NCBI GenBank assembly: GCA_023423275.1
Contig: JAFAFW010000082.1
Location: forward strand, 9,251 to 73,250
Direction of reading: 5' to 3'
Source of the DNA: Pseudomonadota bacterium
GTDB lineage: Bacteria > Pseudomonadota > Alphaproteobacteria > Rhizobiales > Hyphomicrobiaceae
DNA length: 64,000 nucleotides
Both the position numbers and the translations under genes were made by a program. Under the pieces are notes generated by a model. The model saw nothing but the letters and a program-made list of their open reading frames with translations. It was not told the origin of the DNA and searched no databases. How positions within the stretch are numbered: the stretch's first letter is position 1; every line of letters starts with the position of its first letter. Below, piece by piece: positions 16,314-25,644 of the stretch.

Positions 16314-16460
16314 GATCTTTCCGGTTTAATCGGAAACGTCCTGTCGTCGTCCCGGAAGTCCGCGCGAGCGAAATATCCGGGATTCGAGGTGCGATTCCCG
16401 CGCCTCTCCGGGGCCTGGCTCTGTGCTTCGCTCGGGCCGGGACGACGAACGGATCAGCTC
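16314..16460. repeat. Dispersed structured intergenic repeat, copy A
   Basis: Homologous to 51577-51722 (shared features: TTTCCGGTT near the left end, then GAGCGAAATATCCGG, then a closing arm). The outer arms TCGTCGTCCCGG (16344-16355) and CCGGGACGACGA (16437-16448) pair perfectly over 12 bp, and an inner GAGCGAA/TTCGCTC can pair. It lies directly downstream of the dgdA stop. Confidence 0.7.
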
Positions 16461-16823
16461 TATGACGCGTTCGCCTTGATGGGCGATTGTCTTAAAAGCG
16501 CGGCACCCATTGATTTGATGTGCCCGACCTTCGTTAATCTCTTGTTTATCGAATAATCTTCATTTATGTCTGAAATAGTGCATTTATTGACTGCAGGTGG
16601 CGGGGCGGCTGGCCGGTGTCTGGATGGGCGCTGGTAGGTCGCGCCGATCGGGGAGCTGAGCGCTCCCGAGGTTTCTGGTTCCAAAAGTCACAGCTTTGGG
16701 CTCGGTCCGTCGCCGGCGGGCGGAATGGCGGCTGTCTGCCGTCTTGGGAAAGCCAGTCTTCTGCGTCTCGACGACTGGCAGGTTGAGGCGCCCCCCGCGA
16801 GGGGCCGAATGGAGAGAAGACAA
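16461..16823. other. Leader region of the chaperone-usher operon
   Basis: 363 bases without a gene. The segment 16520-16600 is markedly AT-rich against a GC-rich surround and is the likely promoter zone, though no boxes are assigned with confidence. Just before the pilin ribosome site, a run of C (16791-16797) can pair with GGGG (16801-16804), a small hairpin that could occlude translation. Confidence 0.45.
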
Positions 16824-17351
16824 ATGCGTCGACTGATATTGGCGGCAGCAAGCTGCTTTCTGGCGATGACGTCCGCGTCGTGGGCACAGTCCGCGACCCA
16901 GGATTTCACTTTGGAGGCGACGGCGGCCACGAGTTGCTCGTTGGATTCATCTGCGGGCACCACGCGTACCGTCGAGATTTCGTCCTCGACATCGACGCCA
17001 ACCGGAACTGTCTCCGGCGGGCCGTCGACCATCACGGTATCCTGTAACGCCGGTTCCTCTGTTGAGTTGAGCAGCCTCAACGACGGGTTATTGCTGAGTG
17101 GTGAAACAGAAAAGCTCAGCGATGGCGGTCTCGATAACTTCATCGACTACTCCGCCTCGATCAACGGCGGCAGTGGAGCCGTAACCCTCGATACGTCCGA
17201 TGCGGGCACCGATCCGGCCACCGGTTCTTATGCCGAGGCCGCGATTTCCGGCGACACGCAGACCATCACCATCACGCCTGCGAGCGGTAATCCGCTGCTG
17301 CCTGGGTCCTATTCCGACACGCTGACAGTAACGGTTTCTCCGCAAGTCTGA
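16824..17351 (+). CDS. Major pilin-like subunit of chaperone-usher fimbria
   Basis: 175 residues with a signal peptide (MRRLILAAASCFLAMTSASWAQS). The mature part is rich in Ser/Thr and beta-strands, with two cysteines (TSCSLD and VSCNAG) placed for one disulfide, and a C-terminal strand ending in YSDTLTVTVSPQV that alternates hydrophobic residues as pilin last strands do. This is the layout of spore-coat-U/CsuA-B-type subunits. Starts at 16725 and 16809 are in frame; 16824 is chosen because GGAGAGA lies about 8 bases upstream and it gives a clean signal peptide. Its C-terminal domain is related to that of the tip subunit at 20838. Confidence 0.82.
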   Translation: MRRLILAAASCFLAMTSASWAQSATQDFTLEATAATSCSLDSSAGTTRTVEISSSTSTPTGTVSGGPSTITVSCNAGSSVELSSLNDGLLLSGETEKLSDGGLDNFIDYSASINGGSGAVTLDTSDAGTDPATGSYAEAAISGDTQTITITPASGNPLLPGSYSDTLTVTVSPQV

Positions 17352-17381
17352 CAGGCCGCGCTCCCCAGAAAGGCCTACGCC

Positions 17382-18134
17382 ATGATCGTTCCGAGATGCT
17401 TTCGGCTGCTGCTATGGGCCATGTTTCTGTCTGGCGTGCCGGCGATTGCTGACGCCGTATCGGTGTCGCCGGTCCACGTCGAGATGGTATCGGCGGGGAG
17501 AGCCAGCCGGGCTCAAATAACGGTCACCAACACGGGCAGCGCTCCGCTGCCCGTGGAGGCTTCGCTGCAGCAACTCCTGATCGGTAACAATGGGGAGCGC
17601 GTCTTCAAAGCCGGTGGCGACCAGTTCCTCGTGTTTCCGCCGCAAGCGATGATTCCGGCTGGCGGTGTGCAGGTGTTCCGCGTGCAATGGGTCGGTGAGC
17701 CCCTACTGAAGGCGAGCGAGACTTACATGCTCTCCATCAGTCAGCTTCCGGTGCAGTTGCCGAAATCGCAGAGCGGCGTCCAGGTTGCCGCCAGTTTCGG
17801 GGTCGTGATCAACGTTGCCCCGCCGCGGGGAATGCCTCAGTTGCGCGTTGTTGCGGCGGCCGTGACGCGAGGAAAGGATGGTGCGCTGCGCCCGACGATC
17901 ACCGTCGAGAATCCGACGAATGTCCATGCGCTGCTGCCGCAATCGACAATACGCCTCTCCGCCGGAAGTTGGTCGCAGGTTCTGAGCGCACCGGCCCTGA
18001 GCCAGGGGCTCGGCATCGGTATCGTCCAGCCCGGCGCGCGCCGCACGTTCGTTCTTCCAGCCGCGTTGCCGGTCAACGCTGGTCCCCTCGAGGCGGTGCT
18101 GGATTACAGGCCGAAGCCGAGGCGCGGCGGCTGA
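17382..18134 (+). CDS. Periplasmic fimbrial chaperone (PapD-like)
   Basis: 250 residues: signal peptide to about residue 25, then two immunoglobulin-like domains. The first (about 26-148) opens with VSVSPVHVEMVSAGRASRAQITVTNTG and contains FPPQAMIPAGGVQVFRVQWVG, where a conserved Arg normally anchors the pilin C-terminus; the second begins around GMPQLRVVAAAV. The chaperone folds pilins by donor-strand complementation in the periplasm and delivers them to the usher. Encoded between pilin and usher, with short gaps on both sides. Confidence 0.9.
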   Translation: MIVPRCFRLLLWAMFLSGVPAIADAVSVSPVHVEMVSAGRASRAQITVTNTGSAPLPVEASLQQLLIGNNGERVFKAGGDQFLVFPPQAMIPAGGVQVFRVQWVGEPLLKASETYMLSISQLPVQLPKSQSGVQVAASFGVVINVAPPRGMPQLRVVAAAVTRGKDGALRPTITVENPTNVHALLPQSTIRLSAGSWSQVLSAPALSQGLGIGIVQPGARRTFVLPAALPVNAGPLEAVLDYRPKPRRGG

Positions 18135-18179
18135 TCGCGGCCACACCGATTGGCGAAAAGAAACCAACCGGGCCAACTC

Positions 18180-20837
18180 ATGGTGACTTTGCCAATTCGC
18201 CGCCGAAATCGATATTACGCGGCGGCGACGATCGTCCTGTGTGCCCTGTCGGGTCTTCTGGCCGTCCAATCTGCGTGGGCAAAAGAGGCTGGCGCTTCGG
18301 CCGCACAACTCAATCCGACGGGACGCAGCGTGGTGATGCCGGTCCCCTTCAAGGAGGGGGCCGACAGCCTCGGCGAAATCCTCATCACGATCGCTGCTGA
18401 CGATACCGTGACGATCTCCAAGCCTGCGATCGTAGAGTTGCTTGGTAAAACCTTGAATGCGGACGAACTGGCACGCCTCGCAGCGCTTCCCGACGAACGC
18501 GGTGTTCTGACATTGCAGGACATGCGTGATGCCGGATTCGCGATCAGGCTCGACGCCAGCCTGCTCGAAATCGTCTTCGAGAGTCACACCGATCAGCGGG
18601 CGCGCTCACAGATCAGCTTGTCGAGAAAGAGATCCCGTGGGAGCGAGGCAAACGTCGTTCCACCTGCTGCGCTATCCGGGTACATGAATATCCGGGCCAT
18701 TGCCGACTATATCTGGGAGGCGGAGGATGGCCGGCAGGGGTTTGGCGGGACACGGTTCGATCTCGATGCCGTTCTGCGATATTCGGATATCGTCTTGGAA
18801 AGCGAGGCCATCTACGAGGCCAACGGTGACACCGATCGCGATATTTACGGCAACAGATTTTACACCTTTCAGAATTCAGGCCTGAAACGGCGCGGAACGC
18901 GGGTTGTCTACGATCTAACGGACAGTCTGGTGCGGATCCAGGCTGGTGATACGCGGACGCTCGGAACCAGTTTTCAGCGCACCACCGATGCACTCGGCAT
19001 TGCCATCGAGAAATCGCCGCGCAAGCTCGCTCCGGGCGAGAACCTGAGGCCGACGGGGCGCAAATCCTTTCGTATTGAGCGGCCCAGTGACGTTGACGTT
19101 CTTGTCAACGGCTCCGTCATGCACAGTATGCGGCTTCGTCCCGGCCATTATGATCTTTCCGATTTGCCGCTTCGCACCGGCGCGAATGACATCGAACTCG
19201 TGATCACGGACGATGCAGGAGGCCGGCAGGTTTTGTCGTTTGCGGCATTTTCCGACCTCAAGCTGTTGGCGCCGGGGCTGAGCGAATGGTTTCTCGGCGG
19301 AGGTATGCCCTCGTATTTGCGCGACGGCGAGATCACCTATCTCGATGACACCTGGTATGGCAGCGGCTTCTATCGCCTCGGATTGACCGACCTCGTTACA
19401 GGAGAAATACACGCGCAGGCGGACAACCACGTGATCATGGGCGGGTTCGCAGCGTTTATGGCCAGCCCTGTTGGCTTGCTATCCTTGAATGCGGCGGCAA
19501 GCGCGCACACGGTCTTCGGCTTTGGCGGTGCCGTGAGTCTGGGGTGGGAACACTCCAATTTTCGTGGCTGGACCGGTGGGCGAGAGAGTTTCCGGCTGTC
19601 GGCGGAATATCGCAGCCGGAATTTTTCCGTGGCGGGAGAAACCGTCAACTATGCGGAGTTCGAGCTGCGGGATCCCAACTCCTATTACTACGTGCCATAT
19701 TCCTTGCGGCTTTCAGGATTTTATAGTTTTCCGGTCACGGAAAAAATAAGCGGAACGATCTCAGGTCGATATCTCGTCGCCACGGATACGCCGTCCGACG
19801 ATCGGCTGAACCCCTATCAGGTTCACGGCGATCGCTATGGGCTAGATCTCTCGATATCGACTCCGATTTCTCGGTTTACCTCGCTGGGACTATCGGCCGG
19901 CTATTCGAACGAGCTTTATGGCCGCGCCGGTCCGGACAGCAGAGACCCGGCATTTCGCGTTGGCGTTCGGCTGCATTATCGGCCGGACTCGCGGACAAGC
20001 GTAGCTGGCAATTACGATAGCCTCGGCGATCGGACGTATATTTCGGCTGTCCGGCGAGAGGATCGCGGACTTGATCGCTGGGACGCCAACCTGACGATCC
20101 ACCACGCTGATGTTGACGATCATGCTCAGGCCAGTGCCAGCGTCGGCTACCAGGGGCCGCGTGGCGAGCTGCGCCTCTCGCATTCCATCGGGGTTGGTGG
20201 AATCGGCTACGACTCGTTCATTCTCAATGACGCCGACAATCGCACATCGCTGCAAGCCGGTGTGTCGCTGGCTTTCGCCGATGGCCATGTTGCAATTGGT
20301 GCTCCCATTCGCGGAAACGGGTTCGCGGTTGTCTATCCGCATGACAGCATAGCCGACCGGGAAATATTTGTCGGGACGGAAAGTCAGCCCAAAGCGCATA
20401 GCGACTGGCTTGGTCCGGCCTTGGTGCCGGACGTCCCAGCCTACACGCGCACGACATTACCGGTGGACGTCGCCGATCTCCCGGTTGGATACAGCCTCGG
20501 GGCTGGTGCATTCGAATTGAACGCACCGTATAAGGCCGGTTATGCGCTGCAGGTGGGATCGGATGCGGCTATCTCGGCATTCGGCAGACTACTGTATGCG
20601 GATGGGCTCCCGCTCTCGCTGCTCACCGGCCACGCTTACGCCGTCGGCAATCCAGCCCAAAAGATTCCTCTGTTCACGAACGCAGGCGGCCGCTTCGCGA
20701 TCGAGGGCCTGACCCCCGGGCGTTGGATCGTTGAAATGGCGACCGGTTCAAGCCCAGCCCGTTTCGCGATGCAAATCCCGGCAGGAACCGAGGGGCTGCA
20801 CACCGCGGGTGATTTGAGACCGATGGAGGCGGAATAA
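18180..20837 (+). CDS. Fimbrial outer membrane usher protein
   Basis: About 885 residues from the ATG at 18180, which gives a signal peptide ending AVQSAWA; a TTG at 18150 adds ten residues and cannot be excluded. Recognisable parts are the N-terminal periplasmic domain with LEIVFESH, the start of the barrel (TRFDLDAVLRYSDIVLESEAIYE), the plug-domain region SFRIERPSDVDVLVNGS...GHYDLSDLPLRTGANDIEL, many transmembrane strands, and a C-terminal domain with GRFAIEGLTPGRW. Length and order fit FimD/PapC-class ushers, closest in style to the archaic (CsuD-like) group. The stop is immediately followed by the tip gene's ATG. Confidence 0.9.
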   Translation: MVTLPIRRRNRYYAAATIVLCALSGLLAVQSAWAKEAGASAAQLNPTGRSVVMPVPFKEGADSLGEILITIAADDTVTISKPAIVELLGKTLNADELARLAALPDERGVLTLQDMRDAGFAIRLDASLLEIVFESHTDQRARSQISLSRKRSRGSEANVVPPAALSGYMNIRAIADYIWEAEDGRQGFGGTRFDLDAVLRYSDIVLESEAIYEANGDTDRDIYGNRFYTFQNSGLKRRGTRVVYDLTDSLVRIQAGDTRTLGTSFQRTTDALGIAIEKSPRKLAPGENLRPTGRKSFRIERPSDVDVLVNGSVMHSMRLRPGHYDLSDLPLRTGANDIELVITDDAGGRQVLSFAAFSDLKLLAPGLSEWFLGGGMPSYLRDGEITYLDDTWYGSGFYRLGLTDLVTGEIHAQADNHVIMGGFAAFMASPVGLLSLNAAASAHTVFGFGGAVSLGWEHSNFRGWTGGRESFRLSAEYRSRNFSVAGETVNYAEFELRDPNSYYYVPYSLRLSGFYSFPVTEKISGTISGRYLVATDTPSDDRLNPYQVHGDRYGLDLSISTPISRFTSLGLSAGYSNELYGRAGPDSRDPAFRVGVRLHYRPDSRTSVAGNYDSLGDRTYISAVRREDRGLDRWDANLTIHHADVDDHAQASASVGYQGPRGELRLSHSIGVGGIGYDSFILNDADNRTSLQAGVSLAFADGHVAIGAPIRGNGFAVVYPHDSIADREIFVGTESQPKAHSDWLGPALVPDVPAYTRTTLPVDVADLPVGYSLGAGAFELNAPYKAGYALQVGSDAAISAFGRLLYADGLPLSLLTGHAYAVGNPAQKIPLFTNAGGRFAIEGLTPGRWIVEMATGSSPARFAMQIPAGTEGLHTAGDLRPMEAE

Positions 20838-21794
20838 ATGGCACGCGCCAGTAAAATCACACTCGCTGTCGTCGGTTATGCAGTGCTGGCCATCTGTGGA
20901 ATAACGACGGCGGCTGCTCAATGCGCGGGCGGCGGCGGTGGGTTGGACGTCTCCGGGACGGTCAGTCCGGCCCTGAGCAGTTATAATCCGTTCTCGACCG
21001 TGCCGCAGTCGCAAGTGTTTTCTTTCACGATCGTGAACAGTGAGACGACGGATTGTTCGGTATCGATCGCATTTTTGCGGCCTGGATTGCCGACGATGTC
21101 GAAAGGAGGCGATACGCTTGGCTACGACATCACCTCTGGCGGGTCCAACATCGTTTTTTCAGGCAGCACGCCTGCGCCGGGCAATCGAGTCGATCTGACG
21201 ATTGCCGGCAACAACGGCTCCGCTGTCGTCACCTATCGCGTCGAGGTGGAGGACGGTCAGGCCGTTTCCGCGGGAGCTTATCTGGATGCGGGCGTTTCGC
21301 TGGAGTTTTTCGAGCGTGATGCCGGGGGCACGTTGACCGGGACCATCAAGTCCATAGCGGCAAGCGTCAGCGACACAGTGGCAAGTATCTGCGATTTTCC
21401 AACGCCGAGCGTCACGAGCCTGAATTTCACCTCGCGCATCGTCAATGCGGTGCCGACCAGTCAGCCGTTGGTGCTTGAAGTGCCGGGAGTACAATGCACC
21501 ACGCCGGCCTTCATCAAGCTCAGCGGAGACGCCATGCGCCAAAACCCATCGCCCAGCCCGCTGGCGAACTTCGATCATTTCATCAACTACAGCGCCGCGG
21601 CGACGCTCGGCTCCGCGTCGGTGACGCTGACGACGTCGGAGGTGGCGGGATCGGATACGGCGACATCTGCGGGCGTGACATCGGGGCTTGCAAACGGTGC
21701 GGTCGATCTCAGCATCGGACTGGTGCCCGGCAAGCCTGTCCAGGCCGGGCATTACGAAAGCATCCTCACTCTGGAAATCATTCCGGAGTTTTGA
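20838..21794 (+). CDS. Two-domain fimbrial tip subunit (adhesin candidate)
   Basis: 318 residues, signal peptide to about residue 28 (ending TTAAAQC). It has an N-terminal beta domain and a C-terminal domain that is clearly similar to the major pilin: FDHFINYSAAATLGSASVTL here against LDNFIDYSASINGGSGAVTL there, and HYESILTLEIIPEF against SYSDTLTVTVSPQV. A receptor-binding domain plus a pilin domain is the plan of CsuE-like tip adhesins. The ATG abuts the usher stop (TAAATG) with zero spacing, so it is translationally coupled. It ends 24 bases from the convergent transporter gene. Confidence 0.82.
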   Translation: MARASKITLAVVGYAVLAICGITTAAAQCAGGGGGLDVSGTVSPALSSYNPFSTVPQSQVFSFTIVNSETTDCSVSIAFLRPGLPTMSKGGDTLGYDITSGGSNIVFSGSTPAPGNRVDLTIAGNNGSAVVTYRVEVEDGQAVSAGAYLDAGVSLEFFERDAGGTLTGTIKSIAASVSDTVASICDFPTPSVTSLNFTSRIVNAVPTSQPLVLEVPGVQCTTPAFIKLSGDAMRQNPSPSPLANFDHFINYSAAATLGSASVTLTTSEVAGSDTATSAGVTSGLANGAVDLSIGLVPGKPVQAGHYESILTLEIIPEF

Positions 21795-21818
21795 CGCTGT
21801 AACGAGAGCCGCAATCCG

Positions 21819-23606
21819 TCAAGTCAGAGGCCACGCCAGTATGATGAGCGGTGTACCGACAAAAAGCACAATCAGCGACAGCGGCAATCCAAGCCGCGCG
21901 TAATCGCTGAAGCGGTAGCCGCCCGGCCCCATCACGAGCAGATTGTTCTGATGCCCGATAGGAGTGAGGAAATCACAGGCGCATCCGAGCGCAACGGCCA
22001 TCAGGAACGGATCGGCCTTGTAACCCAAGGTTTGTGCAACCACGGCCGCGACGGGCCCGAGCATTAGCACCGCCGCCGCATTGTTGAGGAACGGGGTCAA
22101 TATCATCGCCGAGGCGAGCATGATGCCAAGCGCGACGAACCCGGGAACCTGCGCGCCGACCGCTGCAATATTGTGGCCGATGAGATCCGTCAATCCGGTG
22201 GTTTGCAGGCTCTGTGCGATAGGGATCAGCGCCGCGAGAAGAACGATCACCGGACCCTCGATGGACTCGTAAGCCTCTTTGAGAGTGATCTGGCGGAGCA
22301 GGATGACGAACACCGCGGCCGCGAAGAACCCGACCGCCACGGTCACGATCTTGAAGGACATCAGCACCATCGCGACAGCGAGGATGCTGAGCGAGATGAT
22401 CCCCTGGGTTGACGAGCCGAGCGACAGGCTGCGGTCTGCGAGCGGCAGCAGACCCAGCTCCGACATTGTCAGTTGCAAGGTTTTCTCCCACCCCTGCAGC
22501 ACCACGACGTCGCCGACTTGAAACTCCTGCGACTGCAGACGGGCCGCGCGGCGGTGGCCGGCGCGGCTGACTGCCAGCAGGTTCACGTCGTAGCGGCGGC
22601 GCAGAGCAAGGCTTGTCGCTGTTCGCCCGACCATCGGAGAGTCCGCCGTGATGACAGCTTCTACGGTGCTCAGATCATCCCGAACGTTCTCTTCCTTGGG
22701 CAGTTCGCGCGCGTGCGCCAACTCGAGCTTTGTTTCGTCCATGAGATGTTTGACGGATGCCGGCTCGGCCTGAATGGTGAGAATGTCGCCGGTACGGATC
22801 GGCCACGGCGCACTCGGAACATAGGTCTGGCCATTTTCGCGCGAGATGCCGATGACGACGATGTCACCGGTTCCGGCCTTCTCGAGGTCGCCGACTGTTT
22901 TGTCGGCAAACGGCGAGCCCTCCCCAACGACAAGCTCGGTGGTGTAGTCCTCGATGGAGAAACGCTCTTCCGCGGACGGTGCGCCTCGGCGGTCCCTCGG
23001 CAGCAGGCGCCACCCGAATGTCAGAAATGCCACCACCAGAATGGTCAGCGGAAGACCGACGTACGCATAGTCGAAGATGCCGAATGGCTGGCCGGAGATC
23101 TCCTGGCGCACGGAGGCAATCAGCAGGTTGGGGGACGTCCCGATCTGCGTGATCGTGCCGCCGATCAGCGAAGCGAAGGCCAGCGGCATTAGATAGATGG
23201 AGGGTGACTGCTTGGTTTTGCGCGCGATCTGGATCGCGATCGGCATGAAGATCCCGAGCGTGCCGACATTCTTCACAAAGGCGGACAGCAGGCCGACCGC
23301 GCCGGCCAAAGCCCCGATCTGCAAGGATGGCGATGTGACGCCGTTGAGCAACCGGCGCGCGAGCCGATCGAGAATGCCGGATCGCGCGACAGCCTTGCTG
23401 ACGACCAGCACGGTTGCGATGACGACGACGACCTGGTCGGAGAAGCCGACGAACGCGTCGTCCTGAGGAACGATGCCGGTCATGATGGCAATCAGAAGGG
23501 CCGAGATCGCGACGACGTCGTAACGCCATTTGTCCCAGATGAAGAGGGCAAGCATCGAAATGACGATCGCGGACGCAATCGTCTGGTTGGCCGTCAGTCC
23601 GAACAT
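21819..23606 (-). CDS. SLC13/DASS-type permease with two TrkA-C domains
   Basis: 595 residues. An N-terminal membrane half (about 10-200) contains GGTITQIGTSPNLLI, and a C-terminal half (about 410-595) contains LTPIGHQNNLLV; these repeated loops are the substrate/Na+ sites of this superfamily. Two TrkA-C (RCK-C) domains lie between them (about 215-295 and 305-390), cytosolic modules that often bind ligands. Members move anions such as sulfate, dicarboxylates or arsenite; the substrate is not determined. The start is the ATG at 23606, with GGAGGGA 7 bases upstream; a longer frame to 23684 lacks support. Confidence 0.88.
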   Translation of the reverse strand: MFGLTANQTIASAIVISMLALFIWDKWRYDVVAISALLIAIMTGIVPQDDAFVGFSDQVVVVIATVLVVSKAVARSGILDRLARRLLNGVTSPSLQIGALAGAVGLLSAFVKNVGTLGIFMPIAIQIARKTKQSPSIYLMPLAFASLIGGTITQIGTSPNLLIASVRQEISGQPFGIFDYAYVGLPLTILVVAFLTFGWRLLPRDRRGAPSAEERFSIEDYTTELVVGEGSPFADKTVGDLEKAGTGDIVVIGISRENGQTYVPSAPWPIRTGDILTIQAEPASVKHLMDETKLELAHARELPKEENVRDDLSTVEAVITADSPMVGRTATSLALRRRYDVNLLAVSRAGHRRAARLQSQEFQVGDVVVLQGWEKTLQLTMSELGLLPLADRSLSLGSSTQGIISLSILAVAMVLMSFKIVTVAVGFFAAAVFVILLRQITLKEAYESIEGPVIVLLAALIPIAQSLQTTGLTDLIGHNIAAVGAQVPGFVALGIMLASAMILTPFLNNAAAVLMLGPVAAVVAQTLGYKADPFLMAVALGCACDFLTPIGHQNNLLVMGPGGYRFSDYARLGLPLSLIVLFVGTPLIILAWPLT

Positions 23607-23752
23607 CGTGTGCTGTCCCTCCGCTGTCCCCCTCCGGCAAGCCGAACGTCCCTCGATGCGATCCACGGCCGGATGCATAGACACGGCGGTTTTGCGTTGA
23701 AGGGCCCGACGAAATCAACCGCGAGAAGCTGCCAAGGTTCCCGATCGTAAAC

Positions 23753-24580
23753 CTAATGCTGGTCTGTCGATGTTCCCGGAGGGGGGTGCGCCGCCTCCGC
23801 CCAGGTGCGGACTATCGCGGTGATGGCGTCGAGGCCGTCGGTCAGAGCCGCTGGTCCAGGTTGCAGAATGATCGGCGACTTGATCTCGTGCAGAGCGTTG
23901 GTCCGGATAGCGGGGATGCACGCGAAGCCAGGGCGCGCGCTCACTTTTTCCGGCCGGAATTTCTTGCCGCACCATGAGCCGATGATGATGTCGGGGCGCG
24001 TGGTGATGACGTCCTCAGCCGTGACGATCCTGTCTTTTGCCGATTTGCGGTCTGCGCGAGACGCGAAGACATCGACACCGCCCGCGATGGCGATCAGTTC
24101 CGAAACCCAGCCGATGCCGGAGATCATTGGCTCGTCCCATTCCTCGAAATAAATGCGCGGACGACGCGGCAGGTGTTGGGCGGTCTCGGCAAGGTCGATC
24201 ATGCGCTGCCCGAGGCGCGCGGCGAGGTCGTCGCCCTTGGCTGGGACGCCGGCCATTGCCGCCAGCAGCCGGATCATGTCGAGGATGCCTGACACGCTGC
24301 GCTGGTTGAAGGCGTGCACGGCGATGCCCTCGCGGATCAGGCTGGCGACAATGTCCGCCTGGAGATCAGAAAAGGCGAGTACGAGATCCGGCTCGAGGGC
24401 GAGGATCTTCGGCACATCGGCGCTGATGAACGCGGAGACCCGAGGCTTCTCCCTGCGAACACGCGGAGGGCGTACCGCGTAGCCTGAAACGCCGACAATG
24501 CGGGCCTCCTCACCGAGCAGGTAGAGCGTTTCCACGGTCTCCTCGGTCAGGCAAACGATGCGTCGGGGAGGAAATGCCAT
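23753..24580 (-). CDS. BtuF/FepB-like (helical backbone) binding-domain protein without signal peptide
   Basis: 275 residues of the class that binds cobalamin, haem or iron chelates. The N-terminal RIVCLTEETVETLYLLGEEARIVGVSGY is the typical first domain, followed by VPKILALEPDLVLAFSDLQADI and, in the second lobe, ITTRPDIIIGSWCGKK. Unlike transporter binding proteins it starts directly with the domain (MAFPPRRIVCL) and has no signal peptide or lipobox, and no BtuC/BtuD permease or ATPase is nearby. It may be a cytoplasmic corrinoid-binding protein, or the start may be misjudged; no upstream codons restore a signal sequence. Confidence 0.8.
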   Translation of the reverse strand: MAFPPRRIVCLTEETVETLYLLGEEARIVGVSGYAVRPPRVRREKPRVSAFISADVPKILALEPDLVLAFSDLQADIVASLIREGIAVHAFNQRSVSGILDMIRLLAAMAGVPAKGDDLAARLGQRMIDLAETAQHLPRRPRIYFEEWDEPMISGIGWVSELIAIAGGVDVFASRADRKSAKDRIVTAEDVITTRPDIIIGSWCGKKFRPEKVSARPGFACIPAIRTNALHEIKSPIILQPGPAALTDGLDAITAIVRTWAEAAHPPPGTSTDQH

Positions 24581-24783
24581 GGATCGATTCCAGAGTTTCG
24601 TTGCGACGCTTGGCCGGTCGCCGGCAGGAGTTCCTCAGCCACCTGTTTTGAGACCGCCTATCGCGCGACACCGGTATAGCGTAAGTGATTGCCAAATCCA
24701 TCTCGCTGGGGGTGGCCGGGATGCGCCAGGGACGGGCAAGCCCAGCCTGTCCGAAAATAATATTGGGGAAGTGAGCGGCCGAC

Positions 24784-25518
24784 ATGGGAGTTGATCAGAT
24801 TCTGCTGGTCCTGCTTGGGGCGCTGGCGGGAGGCATCGTCAATGGCCTGACGGGGTTTGGGACCGGGATCACGGCGATGGGCTTTTGGCTCTATGCGGTC
24901 TCGCCGCCGGTTGCCGCTGCGCTCGTGATCATCTGCTCGGTCATCTCGCACGTGCAGACGCTGCCGATGATCTGGGGCAAGATCGAATGGCGGCGGGTAT
25001 TGGTCTTTGTGCTTCCGGGGATGATCGGCGTTCCGATCGGCACCTGGCTTCTGCCGCAAATCGATCCGAGAACCTTCAAAGTCGGCGTGGGCCTCTTTCT
25101 CGTGGTTTATGCAAGCTATGTATTGGCCAGGAAAGTGCAGATGAACAGCTCGATCGGCGGACGCGCTGCTGACGGGGTGGTTGGCCTGGGAGGAGGGGTT
25201 CTTGGCGGGCTGGCCGGGTTCTCCGGCGTTCTGCCGATCGTCTGGACCGACATTCGCGGATGGAGCAAGCACGAACGCCGGACCGTTCTGCAGACTTTCA
25301 ATTTCACGATCGGGGCGACAGCACTGGTTTCTTACGCTGTTTCCGGGCTGCTCACCCAGCAAGTCGCGTGGGCAACCGCGGCCGCGCTTCCAGGCACGAT
25401 TGGCGGCGCGTGGGCGGGCTCGTACGCCTACCGGCGGTTGGGAGATCGCGGATATCAGAGGATCATCATGGTGCTGCTTCTGATTTCGGGTCTGCTGCTG
25501 TTGTCAACGAGTTGGTGA
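24784..25518 (+). CDS. TauE/SafE family sulfite/anion exporter-like membrane protein
   Basis: 244 residues with about eight hydrophobic segments. The first repeat begins GALAGGIVNGLTGFGTGITAMG and the second LGGGVLGGLAGFSGVLPIVWTDIRGWSK, the paired motif of the TauE/SafE/YfcA family. These inner-membrane proteins export or import small sulfonate- and sulfite-type anions. Divergent from the BtuF-like gene across a 203-base gap in which no riboswitch or clear operator was seen. A LysR gene follows on the same strand but is 126 bases away. Confidence 0.88.
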   Translation: MGVDQILLVLLGALAGGIVNGLTGFGTGITAMGFWLYAVSPPVAAALVIICSVISHVQTLPMIWGKIEWRRVLVFVLPGMIGVPIGTWLLPQIDPRTFKVGVGLFLVVYASYVLARKVQMNSSIGGRAADGVVGLGGGVLGGLAGFSGVLPIVWTDIRGWSKHERRTVLQTFNFTIGATALVSYAVSGLLTQQVAWATAAALPGTIGGAWAGSYAYRRLGDRGYQRIIMVLLLISGLLLLSTSW

Positions 25519-25644
25519 CTTGAGACTGGCGCCCAGGTTCGCGCGGGGCTTGCGTTGCCGAAGTCTGGGGGCAATTCTGGCGTTTCCGGCCAGCAGTTAC
25601 CAGTAGGTTGCCAGCACGTTCAATGAGCGCTTCGAGAACGCGTC

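Noticed and set aside
24581..24783. Possible cobalamin riboswitch upstream of the BtuF-like gene
   Set aside because: No B12-box-like core could be found on the minus strand; the region shows no convincing fold.
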